Shown here: positions 36,012-44,624 of the stretch, piece after piece
Numbering within the stretch: the first letter of the stretch is position 1
How the letters are laid out: the number at the start of each line of letters is the position of its first letter
DNA from: Pirellulales bacterium
GTDB lineage: Bacteria > Planctomycetota > Planctomycetia > Pirellulales > Lacipirellulaceae
Length of the DNA: 64,000 nucleotides
Assembly: GCA_028279215.1 (NCBI GenBank)
Contig: JANQOF010000015.1
Coordinates: 62,001 to 126,000, forward strand
Direction of reading: 5' to 3'
Notes under the pieces: generated by a model
What the model was told of the DNA's origin: nothing
Databases searched by the model: none
The model's input: the letters and a program-made list of their open reading frames with translations, nothing else
Translations under genes and position numbers: made by a program

Positions 36012-36395
36012 TTAGGCGACGAAACGATGAACGCCGTCCTTAAGCAGTTCGACATGGAAGTTGATCAGTAGCCCAACTGGGAAGCTGCCTATTTTGAAGT
36101 ACGATGTTACCTGAGCTTTGTCGATGGGCGTGAGTTCTCGCACTGCCTTACATTCCACAACCACAATGTTCTCTACCAACAGGTCGACTCGACATCCAAG
36201 TTCAACCTGAAACCCGTCGTAATTCAGCGGCATCTCAACCTGGGCCGAGACTTGGTATCCGCGCCGAACCAATTCAAACTGCAGGCACTTTTCATAGGCC
36301 GATTCAAGCAACCCAGGCCCCAGGGCTCGATGGACCTTTATCGCAGCGTCCACAATCGAACCCGTTATCTTGTTCACTTGATCATCGACCATCAA
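36012..36395 (-). CDS. GxxExxY protein
   Basis: A 127-residue protein with the family signature GPGLLESAYEKCLQFEL, followed by PLNYDGFQVELGCRVDLLVE and VVVECKAVRELTPIDKAQV, which resembles a PD-(D/E)xK nuclease core (Asp, then Glu-x-Lys). It ends with a YFKIGSFPVGLLINFHVELL segment typical of the family. The function is unknown; such genes are scattered singly in planctomycetes and cyanobacteria. CACAGAG-type tracts flank the gene in inverted orientation. Confidence 0.88.
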   Translation of the reverse strand: MMVDDQVNKITGSIVDAAIKVHRALGPGLLESAYEKCLQFELVRRGYQVSAQVEMPLNYDGFQVELGCRVDLLVENIVVVECKAVRELTPIDKAQVTSYFKIGSFPVGLLINFHVELLKDGVHRFVA

Positions 36396-36430
36396 TCTCT
36401 CTGAGATCTCTGCGGCCTCTGTGGTTAACC
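36395..36430. repeat. CACAGAG-type word tract, right of the GxxExxY gene
   Basis: TCTCTCTGAGATCTCTGCGG followed by CCTCTGTGGTTAACC. Its complement (CCACAGAGGCCGCAGAGATC) resembles the tract at 35,971-36,000, so the two form imperfect inverted repeats around the gene. Confidence 0.55.
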
Positions 36431-36448
36431 GTTGTTTGGTTACGCCGT

Positions 36449-36955
36449 TTAGCTAGCGGCAGAGTCGCCAGGCCCGTACATCCCCGGCGCACTGATGCCG
36501 TTCAGTCGTAAGTAGGTGATCAGGATCGCGCGGTGGTGGACGATGTGGTTCATTACGAAGCCGCGGATCACGGCCGCGCGGGGCATGGTCATTAGCGTTT
36601 CGCCTTGCTGCAACAGCGACCACGGCTCGCCCATTTTCTCATCCACGGCTTCTTCGAGCGCTGCTCTGGCTTCGGTCACATTCTTGTCGAACAACTCCAG
36701 GATTTCTTTGGTGGTGGCGAGGGTGGGTGTCTGGTACATCTCGCCGCCTGGCGGATGCACGTCGAACGAATCGTTCACCAAGGTTGGCGCTGCCCAACTC
36801 AATATGTCGGCGAGGTGATTGGCGTTCCAACCAAGTGTGTGCGTTGACTCGGTCGCCTGCCAGTCGAACTTGTCTTCCGGAACCAACTCGAGCACTTTGC
36901 GCGTGTTGGCCATCTCTTGATCGAACTCCGGCAGAATGCTCTGAGCGTAGGTCAT
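36449..36955 (-). CDS. DinB-family protein
   Basis: A 168-residue four-helix-bundle protein of the DinB/YfiT type. Metal-site histidines are visible in LGWNANHLADILSW and in MNHIVHHRAILITYLRLNG near the C-terminus, matching the three-His site of the family. These proteins act as thiol- or metal-dependent transferases or are of unknown role. ATG at 36,955 has an AGGAG site 7-8 bases upstream, which decides against the longer frame to 37,006. Confidence 0.87.
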   Translation of the reverse strand: MTYAQSILPEFDQEMANTRKVLELVPEDKFDWQATESTHTLGWNANHLADILSWAAPTLVNDSFDVHPPGGEMYQTPTLATTKEILELFDKNVTEARAALEEAVDEKMGEPWSLLQQGETLMTMPRAAVIRGFVMNHIVHHRAILITYLRLNGISAPGMYGPGDSAAS

Positions 36956-37069
36956 TTTCGTGCTCCTGTTGATTGAAGTTGCCCATCGATCGCGGTTAAT
37001 ATACACACGTACATTATTCTGTAAAGCGCCGCTGCCTTGCCCGCGTCTAATTCTTATTGGCGCCTTGGC

Positions 37070-37396
37070 TTACACCTCCACCGGCACGAAATCGTAGTGG
37101 CCGATTCCCTGCACAATGAGGAACCGCACGCGGCCGCCGTCTTTGCCCTTGGCTCGGTGCGGCGTGCCGGGCGGCACTTCGTACGATTCGCCCACGGCTA
37201 GTTCCGCCGACGTCATGCCTTCCGGGTGTTCGACCTCCAAAGTGCCTTCGAGGCAAAAGAACTTGTCGGAGACCTCCGTGTGAATATGCCACGGCACGCA
37301 TTGCCCTTCGGCAAGCGTAAACGTGGCCACGCGAAGATCGGGCACCTGGCGAACGACTTCCCAAGCTTCGACGTCGTAGGGCAGGGGATCGGACAT
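37070..37396 (-). CDS. Cupin-domain protein
   Basis: A 108-residue single-domain cupin. The first motif PWHIHTEVSDKFFCLEGTLE carries the two His and the Glu of the metal site; the second motif EVPPGTPHRAKG supplies the last His. Small cupins like this often bind a metal and act as enzymes or ligand sensors. The substrate is unknown. ATG at 37,396 starts the conserved part. Confidence 0.82.
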   Translation of the reverse strand: MSDPLPYDVEAWEVVRQVPDLRVATFTLAEGQCVPWHIHTEVSDKFFCLEGTLEVEHPEGMTSAELAVGESYEVPPGTPHRAKGKDGGRVRFLIVQGIGHYDFVPVEV

Positions 37397-37647
37397 AGTT
37401 GGGGGTTCCGGTATTGCGACCTGGGATTGCCTGCTAAGAAGTAGAGATTGTCGTACAGTGACCTGGCGGCGGCAACCTCTTGGGCTACGCCCACCGGCAA
37501 TCGGCCGAATTGGGTGTGCCTCAGTGGCACCGTGGGTTGTGGCCGACTGTTGGCGCCGCCCGATGACATGGCCCAATTTCCTGCGGCATTTCTTGCTGGA
37601 AACTAGGCCACGGTTGTGGTACTGTACATGCATACCGGTGTGCCGTA

Positions 37648-37821
37648 CGCGCTTTGCGTCAGGCGAGCCGGGCTGTGATCCGTGAGATTGTAGAGTGGTT
37701 GGTAGCTACCGGCGTGGCGGCTGAGATCGTCATGTTTTCAAGGGACCGCTCCAGCTCCGTATGGCCCGGAGTTCTTGTCTGGCGACGCGCGCGGAGAGGC
37801 CGGCGGACGTCCGCCTTTTTT
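37648..37821 (+). ncRNA. Candidate structured small RNA, possibly 6S-like, ending in a terminator
   Basis: Four helices nest in order: CGCGC (37,648-37,652) with 37,789-37,793, GCGTC (37,656-37,660) with 37,784-37,788, CCGGGC (37,668-37,673) with 37,764-37,769, and GAGTGG (37,693-37,698) with CCGCTC at 37,746-37,751. A self-complementary GGTAGCTACC lies inside. The long rod with internal loops resembles 6S RNA in shape and length. It is followed by GGCGGACGTCCGCC and six Ts. The 5' end and identity are inferred. Confidence 0.5.
37802..37821 (+). terminator. Intrinsic terminator
   Basis: GGCGGACGTCCGCC (37,802-37,815) is a perfect palindrome that folds into a short GC-rich stem and is followed directly by six Ts. 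No plus-strand protein gene lies upstream within several hundred bases, so it most likely ends the small RNA proposed at 37,648. Confidence 0.75.
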
Positions 37822-38204
37822 GTTAGGTGTTGCAGGATTCAACGAGTCATTGGTTCATTCGGAATTGGTCATTCCGTCCTCAATTGTCGCTTCGCGCTTC
37901 AAGAACGGACAAAATGGACAATTCAAACTCTGCTTGCGAAATGAAAAACATCGAGAAACACAGAGGAAAAAGAAATCCGGCAGGGCGATGGGAGGGTAAT
38001 AGAGTCCCCTAGAATCGTTTTCCTGTAGATGGGACAAAACGGACTCTAAGCGGTGGCGTGATTGCGCACGTAAGCGCGTTTCGGCTGTCAGTCGCTTGAA
38101 CGAGGTTGCCTGTACGTTGCCGGGCGATAGGTATTCCATGGGGATGGAAACTCTCAGCTCCTCGGATCAAGGACAAACGCTCCGCGCCACACTACAATGC
38201 CGGT

Positions 38205-39836
38205 ATGCGCTCGCGTAGTTCGACCGTCTGGTTTGCACTATTTGCCGGCCTGGTGGTGATTTGCTTGCTGCTGGCCGGCGAGCGAGTGGCCGGCATCGCG
38301 CTGAACACGCTTCGGCTTTCGCTATCGTCGGCTGCCATCGCGGTACCGTTGGGAACGCTGGCCGCGGTGCTGCTCGTGAAGACGAACGCTCCGCTTCGCG
38401 GATGGATGTTGGCGGCGTTCGCAGTGTTGCTGTTCGTGCCGCTCTACCTACACGCCGCCGCCTGGCAAGCGGCGCTCGGGGTGGGCGGGTGGATGACCGT
38501 CGACCCGGTCGAAGGGCTTGCCGAGCCTTGGCTCGACGGCTGGACGGGGGCGATTTGGATTCACGCAATGGCCGCCGTGCCATGGGTGGTGTGCATCGTC
38601 GCGGTAGCGCTGGCTCGAGTGCCTGCCGAGCTGGAGGAGTCTGCTTCGCTTGCAGCGCCCGCGTGGCGAGTGGTGTGGTCGATCACGTTGCCGACGGTGC
38701 TGCCTGCGATCGCGGTAGCCACGCTGTGGACGATGGTGAACGTTGCAGCGGAGATGACAGTAACCGACTTCTTTCAGATACGAACGTTTGCCGAGGAAAT
38801 CTACACGTCGGCTGCCGCCGGCGGCTTTCAAACTAACAACCCCGCAGCCGATTACGCCCCGTGGTCACCCTGGCCGCTGAACATTGGCCTGGTTGCTGGT
38901 GTTGGCTTGCTTGCGGTGCTCACCACGATGGCGCTGGTGCCGGTGGTTGAATTGCTGAGAGTGAATGACGATGTGGCCGAACGAACCTGGCGATGGCAAC
39001 TTGGCGGCGCAAAGTGGCTAGCGGCTGCGGCGCCAGCATTGGTGCTTGGCTTGGTTGCTGTGCTTCCGCTTGCCTCGTTAGTGTACAAGGCTGGATTGGG
39101 GACTGCCGCGACGGCCGATGGCTGGGAGCGTGTTTGGTCGTTCGACAAGCTCCAGTCCGAGCTAACTGCCGCCGTTGGGCTGCATGCGCGCGAACTGGAA
39201 CAGACGATGTGGCTCGGCCTAAGCGTCGCCACCGCGGCGGTGGTGTTGGGTACGTCGATTGGTTGGCGCTTGCGCTTGAGCCGTCGTTTGCCGATGGTCA
39301 CGCTTGCGGGGCTTGCGTTTGCGATTTCGGTGCCGGGTCCGCTGCTAGGTTTGTGTGTCATCGAACTGCTCAATCATCCAACCGACTCATGGCTTTCGTT
39401 CCTAACCCGCGCTTACGACGACACATTGCTGGCGCCGTGGATGGTGCAGACCGCTCGATTTACGCCGGCAGCGGCACTCGTGATGGCCGCCGGCTTCGCT
39501 CGCGTTTCGTCGACGCTCATCGAATCGGCCAGGTCCGACGGCGCCGGTTGGTTGCAGATCCTCTTACTGGTGGCGTTGCCGGTAAATGCAGTGATGCTGG
39601 CCGTCGCGTGGTTGGTGGTGTTTGCGTTGTCCACTGGCGAACTCGCCGCGACGATACTCGTCATGCCACCGGGGCCACCCACACTGACAATTCGGTTGTT
39701 CGCGCTATTGCACTATGGAGTCGAAGATCGTGTAGCAGCCATTTCCATCGTATTCCTCGCGGCACTGTCCGCAGTTGCCGCGGCGACCGTATGGCTAGCA
39801 CGCAATTGCAGACGCCGAGGTCGCGGTGCGGTATAA
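38205..39836 (+). CDS. Iron(III)-type ABC transporter permease, two fused domains
   Basis: A 543-residue membrane protein with two repeated inner-membrane permease units, as in FbpB/SfuB and ThiP. The first has ELEESASLAAPAWRVVWSIT and the second TLIESARSDGAGWLQILLLV, both EAA loops that contact the ATPase. About 12 hydrophobic helices are present. No solute-binding protein or dedicated ATPase gene is adjacent, so it may pair with components elsewhere. Iron or thiamine is the likely cargo; the sequence does not decide. ATG at 38,205 starts before the first helix. Confidence 0.85.
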   Translation: MRSRSSTVWFALFAGLVVICLLLAGERVAGIALNTLRLSLSSAAIAVPLGTLAAVLLVKTNAPLRGWMLAAFAVLLFVPLYLHAAAWQAALGVGGWMTVDPVEGLAEPWLDGWTGAIWIHAMAAVPWVVCIVAVALARVPAELEESASLAAPAWRVVWSITLPTVLPAIAVATLWTMVNVAAEMTVTDFFQIRTFAEEIYTSAAAGGFQTNNPAADYAPWSPWPLNIGLVAGVGLLAVLTTMALVPVVELLRVNDDVAERTWRWQLGGAKWLAAAAPALVLGLVAVLPLASLVYKAGLGTAATADGWERVWSFDKLQSELTAAVGLHARELEQTMWLGLSVATAAVVLGTSIGWRLRLSRRLPMVTLAGLAFAISVPGPLLGLCVIELLNHPTDSWLSFLTRAYDDTLLAPWMVQTARFTPAAALVMAAGFARVSSTLIESARSDGAGWLQILLLVALPVNAVMLAVAWLVVFALSTGELAATILVMPPGPPTLTIRLFALLHYGVEDRVAAISIVFLAALSAVAAATVWLARNCRRRGRGAV

Positions 39837-39959
39837 TTTGTCCAATAATTCCCGACACGACTGCGAATAGAGTTTCACGTAGGGTCGGCGCTGCCGACGC
39901 GATCATCCACCAACGCGAAATCGCCGGAAGCCGGCACTCTCGGCTAGGCGTTGAACGAT

Positions 39960-42527
39960 ATGCAGATCTCTACCAAAGCAACCCGCCCAGCCCGCGTGCT
40001 GGTTTGGCTGATGCTGGGCTCGTTGCTGATTGGCATGACAGGCTGCGGCGGTTGCCGCAGCGAGACGCCACAGGAGCGACAGGCACGGTTAGCGAAGGAA
40101 GCAGAGCAGAAAGCTAAGGAAGAAGAGGAGAAAAAAAAGAAGGAAGAGAAAGAAAAGGAGAAGCGAAAGTTCATCGTCGAGGCTCCGGTCGCCAAGCCGA
40201 GCGACACCGAGATCAAGCTCTCGCGAGCCAAGAAAGGCCATTGGATGACGGTGACCCAGTTGATGAAGTCGAACTTCGACGACTGGGGCGGTGAGACGAC
40301 CTTGCAAGTGGTCGACTCGAAGAGCAACCCGGTTCCCATCGCCCTCACGCCTTACACTCTGAGCACCACGCGGCCGGTGCAGTTGGCCAAGGGGCGGCCG
40401 CGATTTGTCGAAAACCTGTTCTTCGCGCCGCAGTCAGCCGGCAACGCGAGTGTCAAGTGTACGCTTCGTGAGCGCAACTACGGTGCCGTTGTAGGCGACA
40501 TTCCCATTGGTACGCCGCTGACGATGATGAAGTCTTATCAGTACTTCTTCGTCGTGCTGGCGAAGGAACCGAACCGTTACACGTTCCTCAAGTCGCTCAA
40601 TGGCGTGCTTGTGCCGCAGGACACACTGGACGGTAGCGAAGATTTGCCACATTACCAAGTGCTGCTGCCGGATATCAGCAAACAGGTTCCATTGCCCGAC
40701 AATCCGATGTGCTGGACGACTATCGCGTTTGTTCTGTGGGATGAAGTCGACCCAGACCAACTCGACCGCCAGCGCCGCGAAGCGTTGATCGACTGGTTGC
40801 ATTGGGGCGGCCAGTTGATCGTCAATGGGCCCGACTCGTTACAACTGCTCGAGAACAGCTTTCTCGCACCTTACCTGCCTGCCACCGATGGTGGCGCTGC
40901 GGAAATCACCAAGGTCGACGTTCAAACACTTGCGAAGTACTGGTCGCAGAAACTGCGCCGCCAGAACGCCGAGCCACCCAAGCCGCTCAAGATCACTCGC
41001 AATTGGTCGGGCGTGAATCTCAACTTGGCTGACGGCGTGGGCGAATCAGGGCTTGCCGTTTCCACCGGTGGGCTGCTGGTCGAGCGTCGTGTGGGTCGCG
41101 GTCGGATCGTGGTGTCGCGCATGCAACTTGCCGAACGTGACCTGCTGACTTGGTCGCCACACTTTGACGATCTTTTCAACGCCGGCATCATGCGCCGCCC
41201 TCCGAGGGTTTGGGCTGCAGGCAAAGGTACGGGACTTGGTGGGTTGCATGGCGAGTGGGCGAATCATCCAGGCCACATGCGCGACGCGCAGTACGTCACG
41301 CACTTGCGGCTATTCTCCCGCGACGTTCACGCCGATCCTAACGCCACCAACTGGCGGAACGTCCCGAATCCGCAGACTCAACAACAATCCAACTTCTACG
41401 GAGTCACCGATTTTAGCATTCCGGAGAGTAAACCTCCCATCGTGGCGGGCGGCATTGGCGCCTGGAACAACTTCAACGCCACTAGTCAGGCAGCACGGGA
41501 AGCACTTCGAGAAGCAGCGGGTGTCCAGGTGCCGCATCGATCGTTTGTCGTTACCTGTCTGGCGGTTTACTTGGTCGTGTTGGTGCCGCTCAATTGGTTC
41601 TTCTTCAAGGCGCTTGGCAGAGTAGAATACGCATGGATTGCGGCGCCAATCATCGCACTGGTCGGTACAGGTGTCGTGGTCAAACAGGCGCAGCTCGACA
41701 TTGGCTTTGTGCGAGCTCAAACTGAAATTGCGCTGGTCGAGATACAGGGCGACTATCCACGAGCCCACGTTTCACGATACACGGCCCTGTATACTTCGCT
41801 TTCCACGGTGTACGACATGGAGTTCGACGATCCGTCGGCTGTCGCCGCGCCGTTTCCGCGAGGGCTGGATCCCCAAGGCAGCGATTTCAAGATGCTGACG
41901 GGTCAACGCCGATCGGCCGTGGAGTTAACTCAGGCCAAGAACGTGAAGCTCGCGGGCGTACAGGTCTCTAGCGCCACGACCGAGATGCTGCACAGCGAGC
42001 AGATGCATCCCCTAGACGGACCGCTTACCTATAGCCAATTGAGCACCAACCAGGGACGTGTGGTCAATCAGTCGCAGTTTCCGCTCAAGAGCGTGGCAGT
42101 GGTGCGGCGCGTGGACGATGGCGACGAGCCGCGCCTCATCGGTGGCTGGATTGGCGAGCTCGAGGCAGGTAGCGGCGCCACGGTGACGTTCGCGCCACTC
42201 CTCGACGATCGTTTCGCCGACGAACGGGCCAAGCAGGGCCTCGCCGAAGCAAAGCGACTCGACCTCGAACCGATGTTCGCATTGGCTCTCGATCCCCGAC
42301 ACATGACGCCCGGCGACACGCGCTTGGTTGGCCGGATCGACAAGGTATTGCCAGGTGTCACGGTAACTCCATCCGCCGCCCAAGTTCGCGGCGCCGCGTT
42401 GGTCGTTGCCCACCTTCAACGTGCCCCACTCGCCTCACCCACTCCCGACGTCAACAGCCCCCGCGACGTCATCGCCAGCTACGACGACCTGGGCGGCGAA
42501 GATTTTGGAGACGACTTTGGTGGGTGA
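39960..42527 (+). CDS. Large membrane-anchored protein, planctomycete hypothetical
   Basis: An 855-residue protein. The N-terminus is a lipoprotein-like signal (WLMLGSLLIGMTGCGG), followed by a highly charged coiled-coil (KAKEEEEKKKKEEKEKEKRK, about 48-67). The middle part is soluble and includes ALIDWLHWGGQLIVNGPDSL, as in periplasmic domains linked to ABC-2 systems. Two helices (about 525-565; CLAVYLVVLVPLNWFFFKAL) precede a C-terminal beta-rich half. Its position shortly before an ABC ATPase suggests a GldG-like auxiliary subunit. TTG at 39,951 is a possible earlier start. Confidence 0.7.
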   Translation: MQISTKATRPARVLVWLMLGSLLIGMTGCGGCRSETPQERQARLAKEAEQKAKEEEEKKKKEEKEKEKRKFIVEAPVAKPSDTEIKLSRAKKGHWMTVTQLMKSNFDDWGGETTLQVVDSKSNPVPIALTPYTLSTTRPVQLAKGRPRFVENLFFAPQSAGNASVKCTLRERNYGAVVGDIPIGTPLTMMKSYQYFFVVLAKEPNRYTFLKSLNGVLVPQDTLDGSEDLPHYQVLLPDISKQVPLPDNPMCWTTIAFVLWDEVDPDQLDRQRREALIDWLHWGGQLIVNGPDSLQLLENSFLAPYLPATDGGAAEITKVDVQTLAKYWSQKLRRQNAEPPKPLKITRNWSGVNLNLADGVGESGLAVSTGGLLVERRVGRGRIVVSRMQLAERDLLTWSPHFDDLFNAGIMRRPPRVWAAGKGTGLGGLHGEWANHPGHMRDAQYVTHLRLFSRDVHADPNATNWRNVPNPQTQQQSNFYGVTDFSIPESKPPIVAGGIGAWNNFNATSQAAREALREAAGVQVPHRSFVVTCLAVYLVVLVPLNWFFFKALGRVEYAWIAAPIIALVGTGVVVKQAQLDIGFVRAQTEIALVEIQGDYPRAHVSRYTALYTSLSTVYDMEFDDPSAVAAPFPRGLDPQGSDFKMLTGQRRSAVELTQAKNVKLAGVQVSSATTEMLHSEQMHPLDGPLTYSQLSTNQGRVVNQSQFPLKSVAVVRRVDDGDEPRLIGGWIGELEAGSGATVTFAPLLDDRFADERAKQGLAEAKRLDLEPMFALALDPRHMTPGDTRLVGRIDKVLPGVTVTPSAAQVRGAALVVAHLQRAPLASPTPDVNSPRDVIASYDDLGGEDFGDDFGG

Positions 42528-42560
42528 TAGGTGGTGCGTGGTGCGTTGTGAGTTGTGATG
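42518..42560. repeat. GTGGTGCGTGGTG word tract, left of the frameshifted gene
   Basis: GGTGGTGCGTGGTGCGTTGT, then GAGTTGTGATG: G/T-rich words directly after the large membrane protein gene. The inverse complement appears at 42,972-43,003 beyond the four-helix-bundle gene, so the pair frames that gene. Confidence 0.5.
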
Positions 42561-42579
42561 ACTTTGGGGGGGAACGAAG

Positions 42580-42964
42580 ATGCAGAGCCGTTTTCGTCTA
42601 GATGATTTTGAGTTATATAAGGCGGCCCGTCAGTTTCGGCGGCGAGTGTATGAGTTGGTTCGACAGCTGCCATCGTGTGAGGAATGGCTGTTTGGCGAAT
42701 CAGATGAGGCGGGCTGACGTGTCCGTATCCAACAACATTGCGGAAGGCCACGGACGGTGGTACTACCAGGAGAACATTAGGTTTTGTCGCATTTCACGGG
42801 GTTCGGTGGGGGAGCTTATCGATGATTTCAACATTTGCATAGACGAGGCATACGGTGAGCGTCAGCTTGCTCTGCAGCTAAAGCAAGAAGCAGAGGACCT
42901 TATCGCACGAATCAACGGATACATCGCGTACCTCAAGAAATCGAAACAAGGCACCACCTTGTAA
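42580..42964 (+). pseudogene. Four-helix-bundle (23S rRNA intervening-sequence type) protein, frameshifted
   Basis: The first half (FRLDDFELYKAARQFRRRVY, ELVRQLPSCEEWLFG) is read from ATG at 42,580 and runs into a stop at 42,717. The second half (ANQMRRADVSVSNNIAEGHG and RISRGSVGELIDDFNICIDE) is in the next frame, through to 42,964. Together they match the whole four-helix-bundle family of about 120 residues. The frame changes between about 42,690 and 42,705, so one base was probably gained or two lost. It could be a true pseudogene or a sequencing error. The family occurs as intervening-sequence proteins and as scattered single genes. Confidence 0.8.
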
Positions 42965-42971
42965 GCCGTAA

Positions 42972-43003
42972 TCCAGACCACGCACCACTCACTACTACAC
43001 TTC
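42972..43003. repeat. CACCAC word tract, right of the frameshifted gene
   Basis: CCAGACCACGCACCACTCAC followed by TACTACACTT. Its complement (GTAGTAGTGAGTGGTGCGTGG-like) matches the words of the tract at 42,518-42,560. The two frame the frameshifted four-helix-bundle gene in inverted orientation. Confidence 0.5.
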
Positions 43004-43008
43004 CACCC

Positions 43009-43935
43009 ATGATCACCATCCGCAACTTTGGCAAGACCTACGGCGACTTTGTGGCTGTGGAGAACTTGAACCTCGATATCGCTGCTGGCGAGATGTTTGG
43101 GTTCATTGGACCCAACGGCGCCGGCAAGAGTACGACGATCCGGTTCCTTGCCACGCTGCTTCGCGCGAACACTGGCGAGGCGACCGTCAATGGCCACAGC
43201 GTCACGCGCGAGCCGCTCAAGGTTAGGCAAAGCGTCGGTTACATGCCCGACACTTTTGGCGTATACGACGGCATGAAGGTGTGGGAGTTCCTCGACTTCT
43301 TTGCCGTGGCCTATCAGATTCCCAAGAGTCGCCGCAAAGGTGTGATTGGCGACGTGTTGGAGCTGCTCGACCTGACGCACAAGCGCGACGATTACGTGAA
43401 TGGGTTGTCGCGCGGCATGAAGCAGCGGCTCTGCCTGGCCAAGACACTTGTGCATGACCCGCCGGTGCTGATTCTCGACGAGCCGGCCAGCGGTCTTGAT
43501 CCTCGCGCACGACTAGAGGTGAAAGCCCTGCTGAAAGAACTTCGGCGCATGGGCAAGACGATTCTCATATCGAGCCACATCCTCACGGAGTTGGCAGACT
43601 GCTGTACGTCGATCGGCATTATCGAGCGAGGGCAGTTGCTGATGCATGGCCCGATCGACAAGGTCTACCGCCAGATTCAGCGGAACCGCCATATCGAGAT
43701 TCGTTTCGCGGGCGACATGGAGACCGGAGTCAGCCTGATTCGAAGCGACCCGCACGTACGCAGCGTGCAAGTGAATAGCCGCGACTGCGTAGTCGAGATG
43801 GGCGGTGAAGACGAAGACGTACACCGCTTGATGCGTCAACTAGCCACGTCGGACGTTGGGCTGGTGTCATTTGCCGACAAGGAACCGACGCTTGAGGATG
43901 TGTTTATGATGGTGACCAAGGGGTTGGTGACGTAG
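43009..43935 (+). CDS. ABC transporter ATP-binding protein
   Basis: A 308-residue ATPase. The Walker A is GPNGAGKSTT (about residues 38-47), the signature motif is GLSRGMKQR, Walker B is VLILDEPASGLDP and the H-loop is ISSHI. The C-terminal extension (about 215-308) is typical of ABC-2 type export or gliding-type (GldA-like) ATPases. No obvious ABC-2 permease gene is next to it; the large membrane protein at 39,960 is the nearest candidate partner. Confidence 0.92.
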   Translation: MITIRNFGKTYGDFVAVENLNLDIAAGEMFGFIGPNGAGKSTTIRFLATLLRANTGEATVNGHSVTREPLKVRQSVGYMPDTFGVYDGMKVWEFLDFFAVAYQIPKSRRKGVIGDVLELLDLTHKRDDYVNGLSRGMKQRLCLAKTLVHDPPVLILDEPASGLDPRARLEVKALLKELRRMGKTILISSHILTELADCCTSIGIIERGQLLMHGPIDKVYRQIQRNRHIEIRFAGDMETGVSLIRSDPHVRSVQVNSRDCVVEMGGEDEDVHRLMRQLATSDVGLVSFADKEPTLEDVFMMVTKGLVT

Positions 43936-43944
43936 AACGCCCGA

Positions 43945-44475
43945 TTACTCAAGAAGAATCGGGCCTTGCCCGCCATCTTCTTCCTCCCACGCCTTGCGGA
44001 CTTCTTGCAAGCCGTAGGTGCAGATGTCGAAGCAGTCGCTCAGCCGTTCCAATACTTCCGATGGTGCATGCTCTTTCTCAACAGGAATCGTACTGGCGAT
44101 CAGGTAGTTGCGTTTGCCTTGATCGCGGTAGTCGAGCAGCAAGTCCTTGCCGCTGCTACGTTGCATCCGCTCGGCCATCTCCGGATACAAACCAGTCCAG
44201 AACAGCGTGTAGTCGCCGATGTGCCGATGCAGCTGCCGCTTGGCCGGACCTTGTCGGTGCGTTGCTTCTTCCAACATGTCGGCCACTTGGGTCAATCGGT
44301 CGCCGCGCAAGCCGCGGACGGAATACACCTCGTCCGAACGCAGGAAGCGGATCAGGAGTTCCGAGATGTAGTCGACGAGCGGCGGATCAGCGACCCCTAG
44401 TCGAGTTTGGAACGCATACTCAGTCACACCGGCAAAAAACCGGCGGACTTGCTCTCCGCGACGATTCTGCTGCAT
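43945..44475 (-). CDS. Planctomycete hypothetical protein
   Basis: A 176-residue soluble, mainly helical protein of no recognised family. Conserved-looking patches are VTEYAFQTRLGVADPPLVDY, HIGDYTLFWTGLYPEM and YLIASTIP. The predicted all-alpha composition with many charged residues resembles proteins found only in planctomycetes. ATG at 44,475 is supported by a GAGGAGG site 9 bases upstream; the frame extends six residues further. It converges on the ABC ATPase with a 9-base gap. Confidence 0.7.
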   Translation of the reverse strand: MQQNRRGEQVRRFFAGVTEYAFQTRLGVADPPLVDYISELLIRFLRSDEVYSVRGLRGDRLTQVADMLEEATHRQGPAKRQLHRHIGDYTLFWTGLYPEMAERMQRSSGKDLLLDYRDQGKRNYLIASTIPVEKEHAPSEVLERLSDCFDICTYGLQEVRKAWEEEDGGQGPILLE

Positions 44476-44624
44476 GTCGAAAGGCCTCCTCACGCATTAG
44501 CGCCTGTGGACACACCATGAGCCAAGCGAGCAAGTAGCAAAAACTCGATGACTATATCAATAGTAGTTTGCGACGAGCAAGAAGGTCAAATATTCCGCTA
44601 TTGCCGCAGAAGGCCGAAGAGAGC

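Larger units (their letters stand above)
37397..38204. other. Intergenic region holding a candidate small RNA
   Basis: About 800 bases without a credible protein gene; frames such as 37,458-37,685 and 37,654-37,944 give no family features. The notable content is the nested helices and terminator at 37,648-37,821, listed separately. A weak CACAGAG-like word (AACACAGAGGAAAAAG) occurs near 37,957. Confidence 0.45.
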
